Of a DNA stretch of 64,000 nucleotides, positions 52,148 to 61,103 are shown piece after piece; within the stretch, counting starts at the first letter, position 1; each line of letters begins with the position of its first letter. The translations under genes and the position numbers were made by a program. This DNA is from CAKRJP01 sp963634745 (GTDB taxonomy: Bacteria > Bacillota > Clostridia > Lachnospirales > Lachnospiraceae). The stretch covers positions 198,543-262,542 of the forward strand of contig CAVHCX010000001.1 of assembly GCA_963634745.1 (NCBI GenBank), in the 5' to 3' direction. Below the pieces are notes generated by a model. It was not told the DNA's origin. It saw only the letters and a list, made by a program, of their open reading frames with translations, and searched no databases.

Positions 52148-53827
52148 TTATTTTTTTGTTTTGCTCTGAATGGCCAACTGCCGCATCTCTTTGGCATTTT
52201 CTAAGACAGCATCGGTAATCTTTGCGCCTCCTAAGATACGGGCCAGTTCCTTGATGCTTTCCTCAGGCTGCAAGAGGTAGATATTGGTATGGGTAGTTCC
52301 TTCTTTTGCCTCTTTCTTTATCATATAATGAGCATCTGCCATGGCAGCGATCTGGGCCAGATGGGTGATGCAGATTACCTGGTGATTTTTTCCGATAATG
52401 GCCATCTGTTCTGAGACCTTTTGGGCCGTCCGGCCGCTGATTCCCACGTCAATCTCGTCAAAGATCAGGGTCTCTATGGCATCCTTATCTGCCATAACGG
52501 TCTTAATGGCTAACATTACTCTTGATAATTCTCCACCGGAGGCAACATTTATCAAAGGTCTTAATGGCTGGCCCGGATTTAAAGTAATCATAAACTCTAC
52601 ATCGTCGATGCCTTCTGCCGTATATCGGTCCATTCTCTTAAAGGAAATCTCAAATTTTACTTCCTCAAAATTCAGATCCCAGAGCCTTTCTTCCACGGCC
52701 TTTGCAAATTTATCTGCTTCTTTCTTTCGAAGACTGCTAAGCTTTTGGGAGGCCTCTTCTAGTTTTGCTTCCGCCTCTTTTTTCCGGGCCTTCAAGCTTT
52801 CGATATAATGATCATAATCCTCCAGCAGGGCGATTCTCTCCTGCTTTTCCTGCCTGTAGGCAAGGATCTTTTCTATAGTATTTCCATATTTAGTTTTTAA
52901 ATGATTGATTTCATTCAAACGATTCTCTGTCTGATAGAAGTCTTCTTCTGAATATTCCAGGGAACTTATGTAGGAGGCCATCTCATGATTAAAATCACTT
53001 AAGAGGGCGTCCACTTCCGCCAGTTGATCGTAGAGTTCTCTTGCTTTTTCATCATATTCCACACCTTGCTGCATGGCTCTAAGAGCATGGCCCAAGGATT
53101 CGCTGGCGGAAGAATTCCCCTCTCCTGTATAGGCATAGGCCTCTGCCACAGACTCTGCGATCTTTCTCCCGTTGACCATCAATTTATAGGCAGCTTCTAA
53201 TTCCTCGTCCTCCCCAACTTTCAGACCTGCATTTTCTATTTCTTCGGTCTCGAAACGAAGAAAAGCCAGTTCCTTTTCCCGATCTTTTTCCTGGGCATTT
53301 TCTTTTTCTAATTGTTTATTAATTTCTGTAAAGGAATGAAATGCATCCCGAACCAGGGATTTTTGATATGCAATATGGTCCTGCCCGTAGGCATCTACCA
53401 TCGTCAAATGATTCTTTTTATATAATAAAGATTGATGCTCATGCTGACCATGAATATCGATTAGAATAGATGCGACTGCTTTTAAGATGGACATGGTAAC
53501 GGTTTCCCCGTTAATGCGGCTGATGCTTCTTCCCTCCATCAGGCGCCTGGATAAAAGGATCATTCCATCCTCCGGATAAATATCCATCTTTTCTAATAAT
53601 TTCTTTTCTTTTTCTCCTACCGAAAAAGTAAGCTCCACCAGCCCGTAAGGAGCTCCCTCTCTGATCATATCCTTTGTAAATCTGCCTCCTAAAGCCAAAT
53701 TTACAGAACCTAGGATAATGGATTTTCCGGCCCCGGTTTCTCCTGTGAGAATATTAAGTCCGTCCTGAAACTCCACATCGATCTCCTGGATTAAGGCCAG
53801 GTCTTTTACATGTAAGTTTTGTAACAT
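52148..53827 (-). CDS. recN: DNA repair protein RecN
   Basis: RecN is an SMC-like ATPase that acts early at double-strand breaks. Of 559 aa, the N-terminal half has the P-loop (LTGETGAGKSIILGSVNLAL). The centre is a coiled coil (about 170-360). The C-terminal half has the ABC signature (NVASGGELSRVMLAIKTVM) and Walker B (TLIFDEIDVGISGRTAQKV). It follows argR by 19 bp in the standard Firmicute order. Confidence 0.97.
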   Translation of the reverse strand: MLQNLHVKDLALIQEIDVEFQDGLNILTGETGAGKSIILGSVNLALGGRFTKDMIREGAPYGLVELTFSVGEKEKKLLEKMDIYPEDGMILLSRRLMEGRSISRINGETVTMSILKAVASILIDIHGQHEHQSLLYKKNHLTMVDAYGQDHIAYQKSLVRDAFHSFTEINKQLEKENAQEKDREKELAFLRFETEEIENAGLKVGEDEELEAAYKLMVNGRKIAESVAEAYAYTGEGNSSASESLGHALRAMQQGVEYDEKARELYDQLAEVDALLSDFNHEMASYISSLEYSEEDFYQTENRLNEINHLKTKYGNTIEKILAYRQEKQERIALLEDYDHYIESLKARKKEAEAKLEEASQKLSSLRKKEADKFAKAVEERLWDLNFEEVKFEISFKRMDRYTAEGIDDVEFMITLNPGQPLRPLINVASGGELSRVMLAIKTVMADKDAIETLIFDEIDVGISGRTAQKVSEQMAIIGKNHQVICITHLAQIAAMADAHYMIKKEAKEGTTHTNIYLLQPEESIKELARILGGAKITDAVLENAKEMRQLAIQSKTKK

Positions 53828-53846
53828 ACACCCTCCTGTCTTTTAA

Positions 53847-54296
53847 TCAACCAACGATTTTTCTGATCTTGTCCATAACTTTTACCGTATCTTCTGTGGT
53901 CCTGATGGCACACATGACCGTATCATCCCCCGCAATACAGCCGACCACCTCATTCCACTTCAAGGCATCCACAGCTGCTGCCACTGCCATGGCCATTCCC
54001 GAAACTGTCTTAATTACCAAAATATTTTGAGCCATATCCATAGAAATAAAGCCTTCTCTTAAAACCCTGATATAGCGTTCGCTGTACTGACTTTCTTCCT
54101 CCCGTCTGAGGGCATATCGCTGTTTTCCATCCTCTCCGGGGACCTTGGTAAGCTTTAAATTTCGAATATCTCTGGAAACTGTGGCCTGGGTCACCTTAAA
54201 GCCTTCCCGGTTTAAATAATCTGCCAGTTCTTCCTGGGTTCCAATAGGATAGCTATTAATAAGTTCTATGATTTTGGAATGTCTGCTTAGTTTCAT
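53847..54296 (-). CDS. argR: Arginine repressor
   Basis: ArgR/AhrC represses arginine synthesis genes and activates catabolism in response to arginine. It has 149 aa: an N-terminal winged helix (KIIELINSYPIGTQEELADY; VTQATVSRDIRNLKLTKV) and a C-terminal arginine-binding oligomerisation domain (VVGCIAGDDTVMCAIRTTED). The ArgD-like gene at 42118 is a possible target. It sits between nadK and recN. Confidence 0.96.
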   Translation of the reverse strand: MKLSRHSKIIELINSYPIGTQEELADYLNREGFKVTQATVSRDIRNLKLTKVPGEDGKQRYALRREEESQYSERYIRVLREGFISMDMAQNILVIKTVSGMAMAVAAAVDALKWNEVVGCIAGDDTVMCAIRTTEDTVKVMDKIRKIVG

Positions 54297-54304
54297 AATT
54301 TACC

Positions 54305-55138
54305 TTAATTTCCCTTCATTTTCCTGCGAAGCATTTCCAAAAAGCTTACGCTGTTGAGGCGAACCAGTCTGGTAACCTTGGAGGATTTTTTGATCTTTAT
54401 CCGGTCTCCGGTTTTTAGGACAATGGTATCTGCCCCGTCAAAGGAGATCAAGACTTCCTGCTCCTTTTCCGTACGGCCCTCACAGATTTCTATTTCCACC
54501 TCATCCTCCGGGGAAAGAATAATACTGCTGGTATTAAGCGCATGAGAGCAGATCGGGGTGATCAGGATTAACTTGGCCGTAGGTTCCACAATGGGGCCTC
54601 CTGCGGAAAGATTATAGGCAGTAGATCCTGTAGGGGTTCCGATGATCACGCCGTCCGCCTCGTAGGTATTGAGAAGTTCTCCGTTAACATAGAGATTAAA
54701 GCGGATGACTCGCAGGCCTATTTTACGGCTCATAACAATGTCATTTAAGGCACTGTTTTTTTCTCCATCCTCTGTGATTCCTACCAGCATCATGCGGTCC
54801 TCTATAATAACATCCCCTGAGACCAAGTGTTCAATAGACTCCTCCAGACGGCCCACTTCCACCTCTGTGAGATATCCCAGGGTTCCCATATTAATCCCCA
54901 GGATAGGAATATCTTTTTTCCAAAAATATCTTGCCACCTCAATGAGGCTTCCGTCTCCTCCGATCACAATGGCACATTCCACATTCTTCGGCACGGAAGC
55001 ATCTATAATTTTCTTATATTCATCTTTTTCACAGATGGAGCAAGTCTTTCCTGCCGCCTCAAGAAGGTCCTTAACCCGATAGGTTACCTGAAAATCTGTA
55101 TCCTTCCCGTCGTTTGTCACTATTAAAAAATGATCCAT
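54305..55138 (-). CDS. nadK: NAD kinase
   Basis: NAD kinase makes NADP from NAD and ATP. The GGDG motif is in IVIGGDGSLIEVARYF; ALNDIVMSR and TGSTAYNLSAGGPIV are the other conserved motifs. The 277-aa length is normal. It lies 8 bp before argR and 18 bp after tlyA. Confidence 0.97.
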   Translation of the reverse strand: MDHFLIVTNDGKDTDFQVTYRVKDLLEAAGKTCSICEKDEYKKIIDASVPKNVECAIVIGGDGSLIEVARYFWKKDIPILGINMGTLGYLTEVEVGRLEESIEHLVSGDVIIEDRMMLVGITEDGEKNSALNDIVMSRKIGLRVIRFNLYVNGELLNTYEADGVIIGTPTGSTAYNLSAGGPIVEPTAKLILITPICSHALNTSSIILSPEDEVEIEICEGRTEKEQEVLISFDGADTIVLKTGDRIKIKKSSKVTRLVRLNSVSFLEMLRRKMKGN

Positions 55139-55156
55139 ATCTTTCTAAGTTCCTCT

Positions 55157-55963
55157 TTATTTTGTTAAAGTCTCAAATGCAAGGTCAACGGTTGCCTCCA
55201 CTGAGATTTCAGGGGAAATCTGGTCAGTAGCCCCACATTTTTCCAAATGTACTAGGTATTCAATATTGCCCTCCGGCCCCCGAATGGGTGAAAATTCCAG
55301 ATTCAGTACCGCAAATCCGATGGACATGGCATATTGGATGACCTTCTGAATGACTTCCACATGTGTGCTCTTCTCACGGACCACACCTTTTTTCCCAACC
55401 TTTTCTCTTCCCGCCTCAAACTGAGGTTTAATGAGGGCTACAATCTGGCCCTTGTCTGTCAAATAATTTCGAATGGGCAAAAGAACCTTAGTCAAAGATA
55501 TAAAGGAAACATCAATAGACGAAAAATCTACCGGCTCCCCGATATCCTCCGGTGTCACATAGCGAATATTGGTTTTCTCCATGCAGACCACTCTGGGGTC
55601 CTGTCTGAGCTTCCAGTCCAACTGGCCTCTTCCCACATCAATGGCAAAAACCTTAAGGGCACCGTTTTGCAGCATGCAGTCTGTAAAGCCGCCGGTGGAG
55701 GAACCTACATCTGTACAGACCTTTCCCTCCACTGTGACATCAAAATTATTTATAGCCTTCTCAAGCTTTAAGCCCCCTCTGCTGACATAGGGCAGGGTAT
55801 GGCCTTTGATTTCTATAGAGACTTCCTCCGGGAAGGTGGTTCCGGCCTTATCTTCTCTCTGACCTTCTACGAAGACATTTCCTGACATGATAATGGCCTT
55901 GGCCTTCTCCCTGGAAGCAGCCAAATTTCTCTTTACTAATAATACGTCCAAACGTTCTTTCAT
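55157..55963 (-). CDS. tlyA: TlyA-family rRNA methyltransferase
   Basis: A 268-aa protein with an N-terminal S4 domain (KERLDVLLVKRNLAASREKA) and an FtsJ-like SAM methyltransferase domain (CTDVGSSTGGFTDCMLQNGA; ALIKPQFEAGREKVGKKGVV). It probably 2'-O-methylates rRNA cytidines; the old name is hemolysin A. It lies between dxs and nadK, as in many Firmicutes. Confidence 0.93.
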   Translation of the reverse strand: MKERLDVLLVKRNLAASREKAKAIIMSGNVFVEGQREDKAGTTFPEEVSIEIKGHTLPYVSRGGLKLEKAINNFDVTVEGKVCTDVGSSTGGFTDCMLQNGALKVFAIDVGRGQLDWKLRQDPRVVCMEKTNIRYVTPEDIGEPVDFSSIDVSFISLTKVLLPIRNYLTDKGQIVALIKPQFEAGREKVGKKGVVREKSTHVEVIQKVIQYAMSIGFAVLNLEFSPIRGPEGNIEYLVHLEKCGATDQISPEISVEATVDLAFETLTK

Positions 55964-55981
55964 GCTTTTTATCCTAACTTT

Positions 55982-57850
55982 TTATGCTTCTTTCTGATAT
56001 AAGCCTTCAATTTCACTGACAATCGAATCCACATCCAGGCCGATCATCTTCCTTAGGGTATCCACGTTTCCATGCTCCACAAAACAATCCGGCACTGCAA
56101 AGGCATGGGTTCTTACATGGCTTCCTATATTTCCATAGTAGGCTGCCACATGCTCTCCGAATCCCCCGCTTAATACATTCTCCTCTATCGTCACTACAAG
56201 CTTATGGTCTTTTTCCAGATCTTTTAATAGCTTAGTATCTAAGGGCTTTACAAACCTGGCATTGATAAGGGAACATGCATATCCCTTTTCTTTTAGGATG
56301 GTCCAAGCCTTATGGGCCGTATCATACATGTGTCCCACAGACAGGATGGCAATATCCCTTTCTCTTTCTATGATCTCGCTCTTTCCACAGACCACAGGTT
56401 GGCAAATATCCTGGTCTAAAAAGGAAGCACTTCCCCTTGGATAACGCAGGGCCACCGGGCCTTCTTTATATTCCACCGCAAAATGAACCATAGCCTCTAA
56501 TTCTGCCGCATTTTTCGGAGACATCAGAACCATCCCCGGCACATTGCTGAGGAAGGATAAGTCCAAAATTCCCTGGTGGGTCTCTCCGTCATTTCCTACC
56601 AAGCCTGCGCGGTCTACCGCAAAAACCACCGGAAGCTTTTGCATGGCCACATCATGGACGATCTGGTCGTAAGCTCGCTGAAGGAAAGAAGAATAGATGG
56701 CAAATACAGGTTTTAGGCCCCCGGCTGCCAGTCCTGCCGCAAAGGTTACTGCATGCTCTTCTGCAATTCCAACATCAAAGAAACGGTTCGGATAGCGATA
56801 CTGAAATCTGCTAAGCCCTGTACCGTCTGCCATGGCAGCTGTAATGGTTACCAAATCCTTGTGGCTTTCTGCCTCCTTAAGGATGGCTTTTCCAAATATA
56901 TCTGTATAGGTAGGAACCGTTTTTTCTTTTAAAGGCTTTCCGGTAGAAATATGGAAAGGTCCCACGCCGTGAAATTTTGCCGGCTGCCTTTCCGCCGGAA
57001 GATAGCCCTTTCCCTTGGTGGTCATGACATGAATCATCACAGGTCCTTCCACACGCTTGGCATCCCGAATAACCTCCGTAAGCCGCTTAATATCATGGCC
57101 CGGCACCGGTCCTAAATAGGTAATTCCCATATCCTCAAAAAGCATTCCCGGCACCATAAGCTGCTTGATACTATCCTTAGCTCTGCGGATCTGGGTCACC
57201 ATCTGCTCCCCCACACCCGGGATCTGCATCAAGGTGTTCGTAACCCCTTTTTTAAGACCAATATAAAAATCTCCCGTCCGCATATTGGCCAGATACCTGG
57301 ACATGCCTCCGACATTTTCCGAAATAGACATTTGATTGTCATTTAAAATAATAATATAGTTGGACTTTAAAGTAGCCGCATTGTTGAGGGCCTCATAGGC
57401 CATTCCACCCGTAAGTGACCCATCTCCTATAACTGCCACTACGGTATAGTCCTCTTTTTTTAAGTCTCTGGCTCTTACATAGCCTACCCCGGCAGAGATC
57501 GAGGTCGTACTGTGGCCTGTATCAAAGGCATCGCAGTCACTTTCCTCCCTCTTAGGGAAGCCACTCATCCCCTTAAAGCTTCTTAAATTATCAAATTCAT
57601 TTTTTCTCCCGGTCAAGATCTTATGGGTATAGGATTGGTGGCCTACATCCCAAATGATCTTATCCTTAGGAAAATCTAATTCTCTATGCAAGGCAATGGT
57701 AAGTTCTACAACTCCAAGATTGGATCCTAAATGTCCTCCGGTTTTACTCACCTTCTGAATCAAAAACTTACGGATCTCCTCTGCCAATTGCGGCAGGTCT
57801 TGTGGGTTTAACTTTTTTATATCATTTGCTTTTTCAATCTTTTCCAACAT
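55982..57850 (-). CDS. dxs: 1-deoxy-D-xylulose-5-phosphate synthase
   Basis: Dxs is the thiamine-diphosphate enzyme that condenses pyruvate and glyceraldehyde 3-phosphate, starting the non-mevalonate pathway that ends with IspH at 1237. Motifs are GHSTTSISAGVGYVRARD, VIGDGSLTGGMAYEALNN (ThDP, GDG) and FDVGIAEEHAVTFAAGLA with catalytic Glu. It has 622 aa, full length. It follows ispA by 22 bp. Confidence 0.98.
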   Translation of the reverse strand: MLEKIEKANDIKKLNPQDLPQLAEEIRKFLIQKVSKTGGHLGSNLGVVELTIALHRELDFPKDKIIWDVGHQSYTHKILTGRKNEFDNLRSFKGMSGFPKREESDCDAFDTGHSTTSISAGVGYVRARDLKKEDYTVVAVIGDGSLTGGMAYEALNNAATLKSNYIIILNDNQMSISENVGGMSRYLANMRTGDFYIGLKKGVTNTLMQIPGVGEQMVTQIRRAKDSIKQLMVPGMLFEDMGITYLGPVPGHDIKRLTEVIRDAKRVEGPVMIHVMTTKGKGYLPAERQPAKFHGVGPFHISTGKPLKEKTVPTYTDIFGKAILKEAESHKDLVTITAAMADGTGLSRFQYRYPNRFFDVGIAEEHAVTFAAGLAAGGLKPVFAIYSSFLQRAYDQIVHDVAMQKLPVVFAVDRAGLVGNDGETHQGILDLSFLSNVPGMVLMSPKNAAELEAMVHFAVEYKEGPVALRYPRGSASFLDQDICQPVVCGKSEIIERERDIAILSVGHMYDTAHKAWTILKEKGYACSLINARFVKPLDTKLLKDLEKDHKLVVTIEENVLSGGFGEHVAAYYGNIGSHVRTHAFAVPDCFVEHGNVDTLRKMIGLDVDSIVSEIEGLYQKEA

Positions 57851-57872
57851 CCCAAGATGTCCCCCAGTTACT

Positions 57873-58763
57873 TTACTTCTCTCTATGAATTAATTGAATC
57901 AAAAGATTCTCCAAAAAAGAATTCTCCCCAGACAAGGCATGTAACATATCCAAGGAATCTCTGGAAAGGTCCTCTACAATCTCCTTGGAGGTCTCCAAGC
58001 CTTTTAGGGTCACATATGTCGTTTTCTGATTCTTCTCGTCACTGTGGATGGGCTTTCCCAAAACCTCCATAGTGCTTGTGACATCCAAAATATCATCCTG
58101 GATCTGAAAGGCAATTCCCACCTGGTGGGCAATACTCTCAAGGAGGGAGATCTCCTCCTCGGGGGCTCCTGCTAAGATGCCTCCGATCATCATAGCCGCC
58201 TCGATAAGAGCTCCGGTTTTTAGCTGGTAGATCTTGTCTAATACCGCCTGGGATACTTCATGTCCGGTTTCCTTCACATCGATCACCTGGCCGCCGATCA
58301 TTCCGTAGATACCGGCCTTCTTTCCAAGTACCGACATAGCTCTTCCGATCTCAAGGCTATGATCCGGGTCCAGTAAAAAGGCCTTACATGCCGTCTCAAA
58401 AGCATAATTTAAGAGGGCATCCCCTGTGAGGATAGCTATATCCTCCCCGTAGACTACATGGGTGGTCTTTCTGCCTCTGCGATAATCATCATTATCCATG
58501 GCAGGCAGGTCATCATGAATCAAGGAATAGGTATGGATCATCTCCAAAGCTGCCATAAAAGGTCCGATGGCCGGGGATGTTCCCTGATAAAGATCGTAAG
58601 TCTCCTTCATCAGCATGGGTCTTAAACGTTTCCCTCCGGCCATAAGATTATATTCCATAGTCTCCATGATCAGGCCCTGATAGCCCTCCTTGTCCGGAAG
58701 GTATTCTCTTAACAAGTTTTCAATATCTGTCAGCTTTTGGTCTAAATCTTCTTTAAAACTCAT
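57873..58763 (-). CDS. ispA: Polyprenyl (farnesyl/geranylgeranyl) diphosphate synthase
   Basis: A 296-aa short-chain prenyl transferase. The first Asp-rich motif is HDDLPAMDNDDYRRGRKT and the second is FQIQDDILDVTST. The product chain length (C15 most likely) is inferred from its place in the xseB-ispA-dxs block. I use the ATG at 58763, which overlaps the xseB stop by 11 bp and has AGAGGGA at 7 nt; an in-frame ATG at 58781 is less well placed. Confidence 0.94.
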   Translation of the reverse strand: MSFKEDLDQKLTDIENLLREYLPDKEGYQGLIMETMEYNLMAGGKRLRPMLMKETYDLYQGTSPAIGPFMAALEMIHTYSLIHDDLPAMDNDDYRRGRKTTHVVYGEDIAILTGDALLNYAFETACKAFLLDPDHSLEIGRAMSVLGKKAGIYGMIGGQVIDVKETGHEVSQAVLDKIYQLKTGALIEAAMMIGGILAGAPEEEISLLESIAHQVGIAFQIQDDILDVTSTMEVLGKPIHSDEKNQKTTYVTLKGLETSKEIVEDLSRDSLDMLHALSGENSFLENLLIQLIHREK

Positions 58764-58989
58764 GTACATTTCCCTCTTCATCCAAGACCTGGATCTGTTT
58801 TTCTACACGATCGATCTTTTCATTGCAGATCTTAAGAAGTTCCATTCCCTTGTGATAATAGGCAAAGGAATCTTCCAAGGATACATCTTCTTTTTCTAAA
58901 TTTTGAATCACATCATTAAGCTTAGAAAAGAGGTTGTCAATTCCGTCCTCTTTCGCTTCTTCTGCCTGTTTTTCTTCTAAATCAGTCAT
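58753..58989 (-). CDS. xseB: Exodeoxyribonuclease VII small subunit
   Basis: A 78-aa acidic helical protein (DNLFSKLNDVIQNLEKEDVS; LEDSFAYYHKGMELLK), the small subunit that joins XseA in exonuclease VII. Several copies bind each large subunit. It overlaps xseA by 8 bp and ispA by 11 bp, indicating translational coupling. Confidence 0.95.
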   Translation of the reverse strand: MTDLEEKQAEEAKEDGIDNLFSKLNDVIQNLEKEDVSLEDSFAYYHKGMELLKICNEKIDRVEKQIQVLDEEGNVHEF

Positions 58990-60214
58990 GGTCTTCCTCC
59001 TTCATCCTATTCTTATCTTCCAATACCCTGGAAACCTCGGCTAAAATGACTCCGTCTGTGGCATGAATCTTTAAAGGGTCTCCCGGACTTACATTCTTTA
59101 CGCTGCGAAGAGACCTTCCCTCGGGATCTTCCACATAGGCGTAGCCACTGCTAAGCTTTGACAAGGGAGACAAGCCCTTCATTCGCTCTATATATACATC
59201 CAATTTATGGCGGTACTTTTGAAGCTTTTGTCTGATTCCGTTATCCAGCCTCTCTTCTAATTCCATTAACTGGCGTCTTTGTTCCTTTAATTTGTAGCCC
59301 GGATGCAAATGAGACAGTTTAGAGACAAGAGCCTCTGTCTGTAATCTATAGATTCTAATCTTTTGCTCCATGGCCCTATGGAATTTCATTTCATAGTCCT
59401 TGAGGGCATTGTCAAGGAGCCTATAATCATATACGGCCATCTCTGCTGCCGCCGAAGGAGTTGGAACGTGCATATCCGCCACATAGTCAGAGATACTCTC
59501 ATCGGTCGCATGCCCTACAGCGGAAATAATGGGAACCTGGCATTCGAAAATAGCCCTGGCCACAATCTCCTCATTGAAGGCCCAAAGATCCTCGATAGAA
59601 CCACCGCCTCGGCCTACGATCATCACATCCACCTTGGCCCCCTCAAGTGCATGGATTCCTGCTACAATGCTTTCTGCTGCCCCTTCTCCTTGAACCTTGG
59701 CCGGGTACAAGATCAGCTGCACATAAGGATTTCTCCTGGTGGATACATTTATAATATCCCGCACTGCCGCACCGGTAGGGGCCGTCACAACTCCCACCCG
59801 CTTTACATAGGCAGGGATGGGCTTCTTGTAGATCGGATCAAACATCCCCATATCCGCAAGCTCCCGTTTAAGTTGCATAAACTTCTCGTAGAGGACCCCC
59901 TCACCATCCAAACGGATCTCATCCGCATACAGCTGGTAGACCCCGCCTTTTGCATAAACCTCTACAGATCCCAAAACCACGACCTGCTGTCCATCTTTCA
60001 TAGTAAAAGAGAGCCCGCTCCTTTTCCCGGCAAACATAACGCAGGAAATGGTTCCGGACTCGTCCTTTAGCGAAAAATATATATGTCTGGATGAGTGATA
60101 CTTACAATTGGAAACCTCCCCCTTTACATAGATCCTTCGAAGCATGTAATCCTGGGCGAACATATTCCGAATGTAAGCATTCACCTGCTTAACTGAATAT
60201 ACATTCTGTGCCAT
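58982..60214 (-). CDS. xseA: Exodeoxyribonuclease VII large subunit
   Basis: XseA degrades single-stranded DNA from both ends. Of 410 aa, an N-terminal OB-fold (VYSVKQVNAYIRNMF...GEVSNCKYHSSRHIYFSLKD) precedes the catalytic region (VGVVTAPTGAAVRDI; IVGRGGGSIEDLWAFNEE; AVGHATDESISDYVAD) and a C-terminal coiled coil. I use the ATG at 60214, one base after the nusB stop, with an AGAGGA site 5 nt before it. Confidence 0.96.
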   Translation of the reverse strand: MAQNVYSVKQVNAYIRNMFAQDYMLRRIYVKGEVSNCKYHSSRHIYFSLKDESGTISCVMFAGKRSGLSFTMKDGQQVVVLGSVEVYAKGGVYQLYADEIRLDGEGVLYEKFMQLKRELADMGMFDPIYKKPIPAYVKRVGVVTAPTGAAVRDIINVSTRRNPYVQLILYPAKVQGEGAAESIVAGIHALEGAKVDVMIVGRGGGSIEDLWAFNEEIVARAIFECQVPIISAVGHATDESISDYVADMHVPTPSAAAEMAVYDYRLLDNALKDYEMKFHRAMEQKIRIYRLQTEALVSKLSHLHPGYKLKEQRRQLMELEERLDNGIRQKLQKYRHKLDVYIERMKGLSPLSKLSSGYAYVEDPEGRSLRSVKNVSPGDPLKIHATDGVILAEVSRVLEDKNRMKEEDHD

Positions 60215-60215
60215 C

Positions 60216-60626
60216 TTATTCCTCTTGTGCGTGAGCAATCTTTCCTAATACCGCATTGACAAAGGAAGCGCCCTCCTCACCACTGTAGGTTTTAGAAAGT
60301 TCCACTGCTTCATTAATAGCGACTCCTGTCGGAACCTCCTCATCCCACTTCATCTCGTAAACTGCAAGTCTAAGAATGGTAAGATCCACCTTGTTCATAC
60401 GCTTGGTCTTCCATCCCTTGGAATTCTGATTGATAAGCTCATCAATCTCAGGCACCTTGTCTGCTACCTTCAAAACCTTAGCGGCAATATAGTCGGTGTC
60501 AGCCTCCTTGGCATGCTCTAAATCTGAAAGGTAAAGCTCTGACTGTTGGCTAAGCTCTCCATCCTCATTAAATTCGATTCCAAATAACACCTTGAAAATG
60601 TGTTCTCTAAGCTCGCTTCTTCTCAC
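60216..60626 (-). CDS. nusB: Transcription antitermination factor NusB
   Basis: A 136-aa all-helical protein that works with NusE/S10 in rRNA antitermination. The start RRSELREHIFKVLFGIEFNE and the C-terminal region TGVAINEAVELSKTYSGEEG with FVNAVLGKIA are typical. Its start is directly next to the asp23 stop and its stop one base before xseA. Confidence 0.95.
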   Translation of the reverse strand: MRRSELREHIFKVLFGIEFNEDGELSQQSELYLSDLEHAKEADTDYIAAKVLKVADKVPEIDELINQNSKGWKTKRMNKVDLTILRLAVYEMKWDEEVPTGVAINEAVELSKTYSGEEGASFVNAVLGKIAHAQEE

Positions 60627-61010
60627 TTATGCTTCCTCCGATACCGCAACACCCGCTACACGGATATTCACATCTGCTACTTCCAGCGCCGTCATAGTCT
60701 CAATGGCTGATTTTACCTTCTCCTGAACCTTTACAGTTACATCCTTAATATTGTATCCATAAGAAATATTAAGCGCTAAGGATACCGTTACGATTCCATC
60801 TAAGACATCAATCTTCACACCCTTAGATACAGCCTTCTTTCCCAACTTGGAAATCAGTTCTGTCGTGGCATTGCCTGCCATGGAAGCAACTCCTTCTACC
60901 TCTAAGGCTGCAAGTCCGGCAATAACTGCTACCACTTCATCTGCGATCTTAACCTCGCCAACCTGGGCATCCCCTTTAATTGTATATGTATTCTTTTCTT
61001 CCTTGCTCAT
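60627..61010 (-). CDS. Asp23/Gls24-family envelope stress protein
   Basis: A 127-aa Asp23/Gls24 domain protein (VGEVKIADEVVAVIAGLAAL; GIVTVSLALNISYGYNIKDV), a family linked to cell-envelope stress and membrane scaffolding. The genomic place before nusB is the usual one. It heads the block transcribed through recN, from a promoter at 61059-61087. Confidence 0.93.
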   Translation of the reverse strand: MSKEEKNTYTIKGDAQVGEVKIADEVVAVIAGLAALEVEGVASMAGNATTELISKLGKKAVSKGVKIDVLDGIVTVSLALNISYGYNIKDVTVKVQEKVKSAIETMTALEVADVNIRVAGVAVSEEA

Positions 61011-61058
61011 ATATAAAACCTCCCTGCCTTGGTTTTCCTTTTTTTCAATCTAGCTATT

Positions 61059-61087
61059 ATTATAGCAAAGAACCTATCTTTTGCAAA
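61059..61087 (-). promoter_or_regulatory. Promoter of the asp23-nusB-recN block
   Basis: On the minus strand, TTTGCA (61082-61087), a 17-bp spacer and perfect TATAAT (61059-61064), about 50 bp before the asp23 ATG. Genes from here to recN are separated by no more than 22 bp. Confidence 0.65.
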
Positions 61088-61103
61088 GCATGTTTGGTTT
61101 TTA

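Noticed and set aside
59363..60070. Plus-strand open frame of 235 codons
   Set aside because: It is antisense to xseA and has no recognisable domain or ribosome site.
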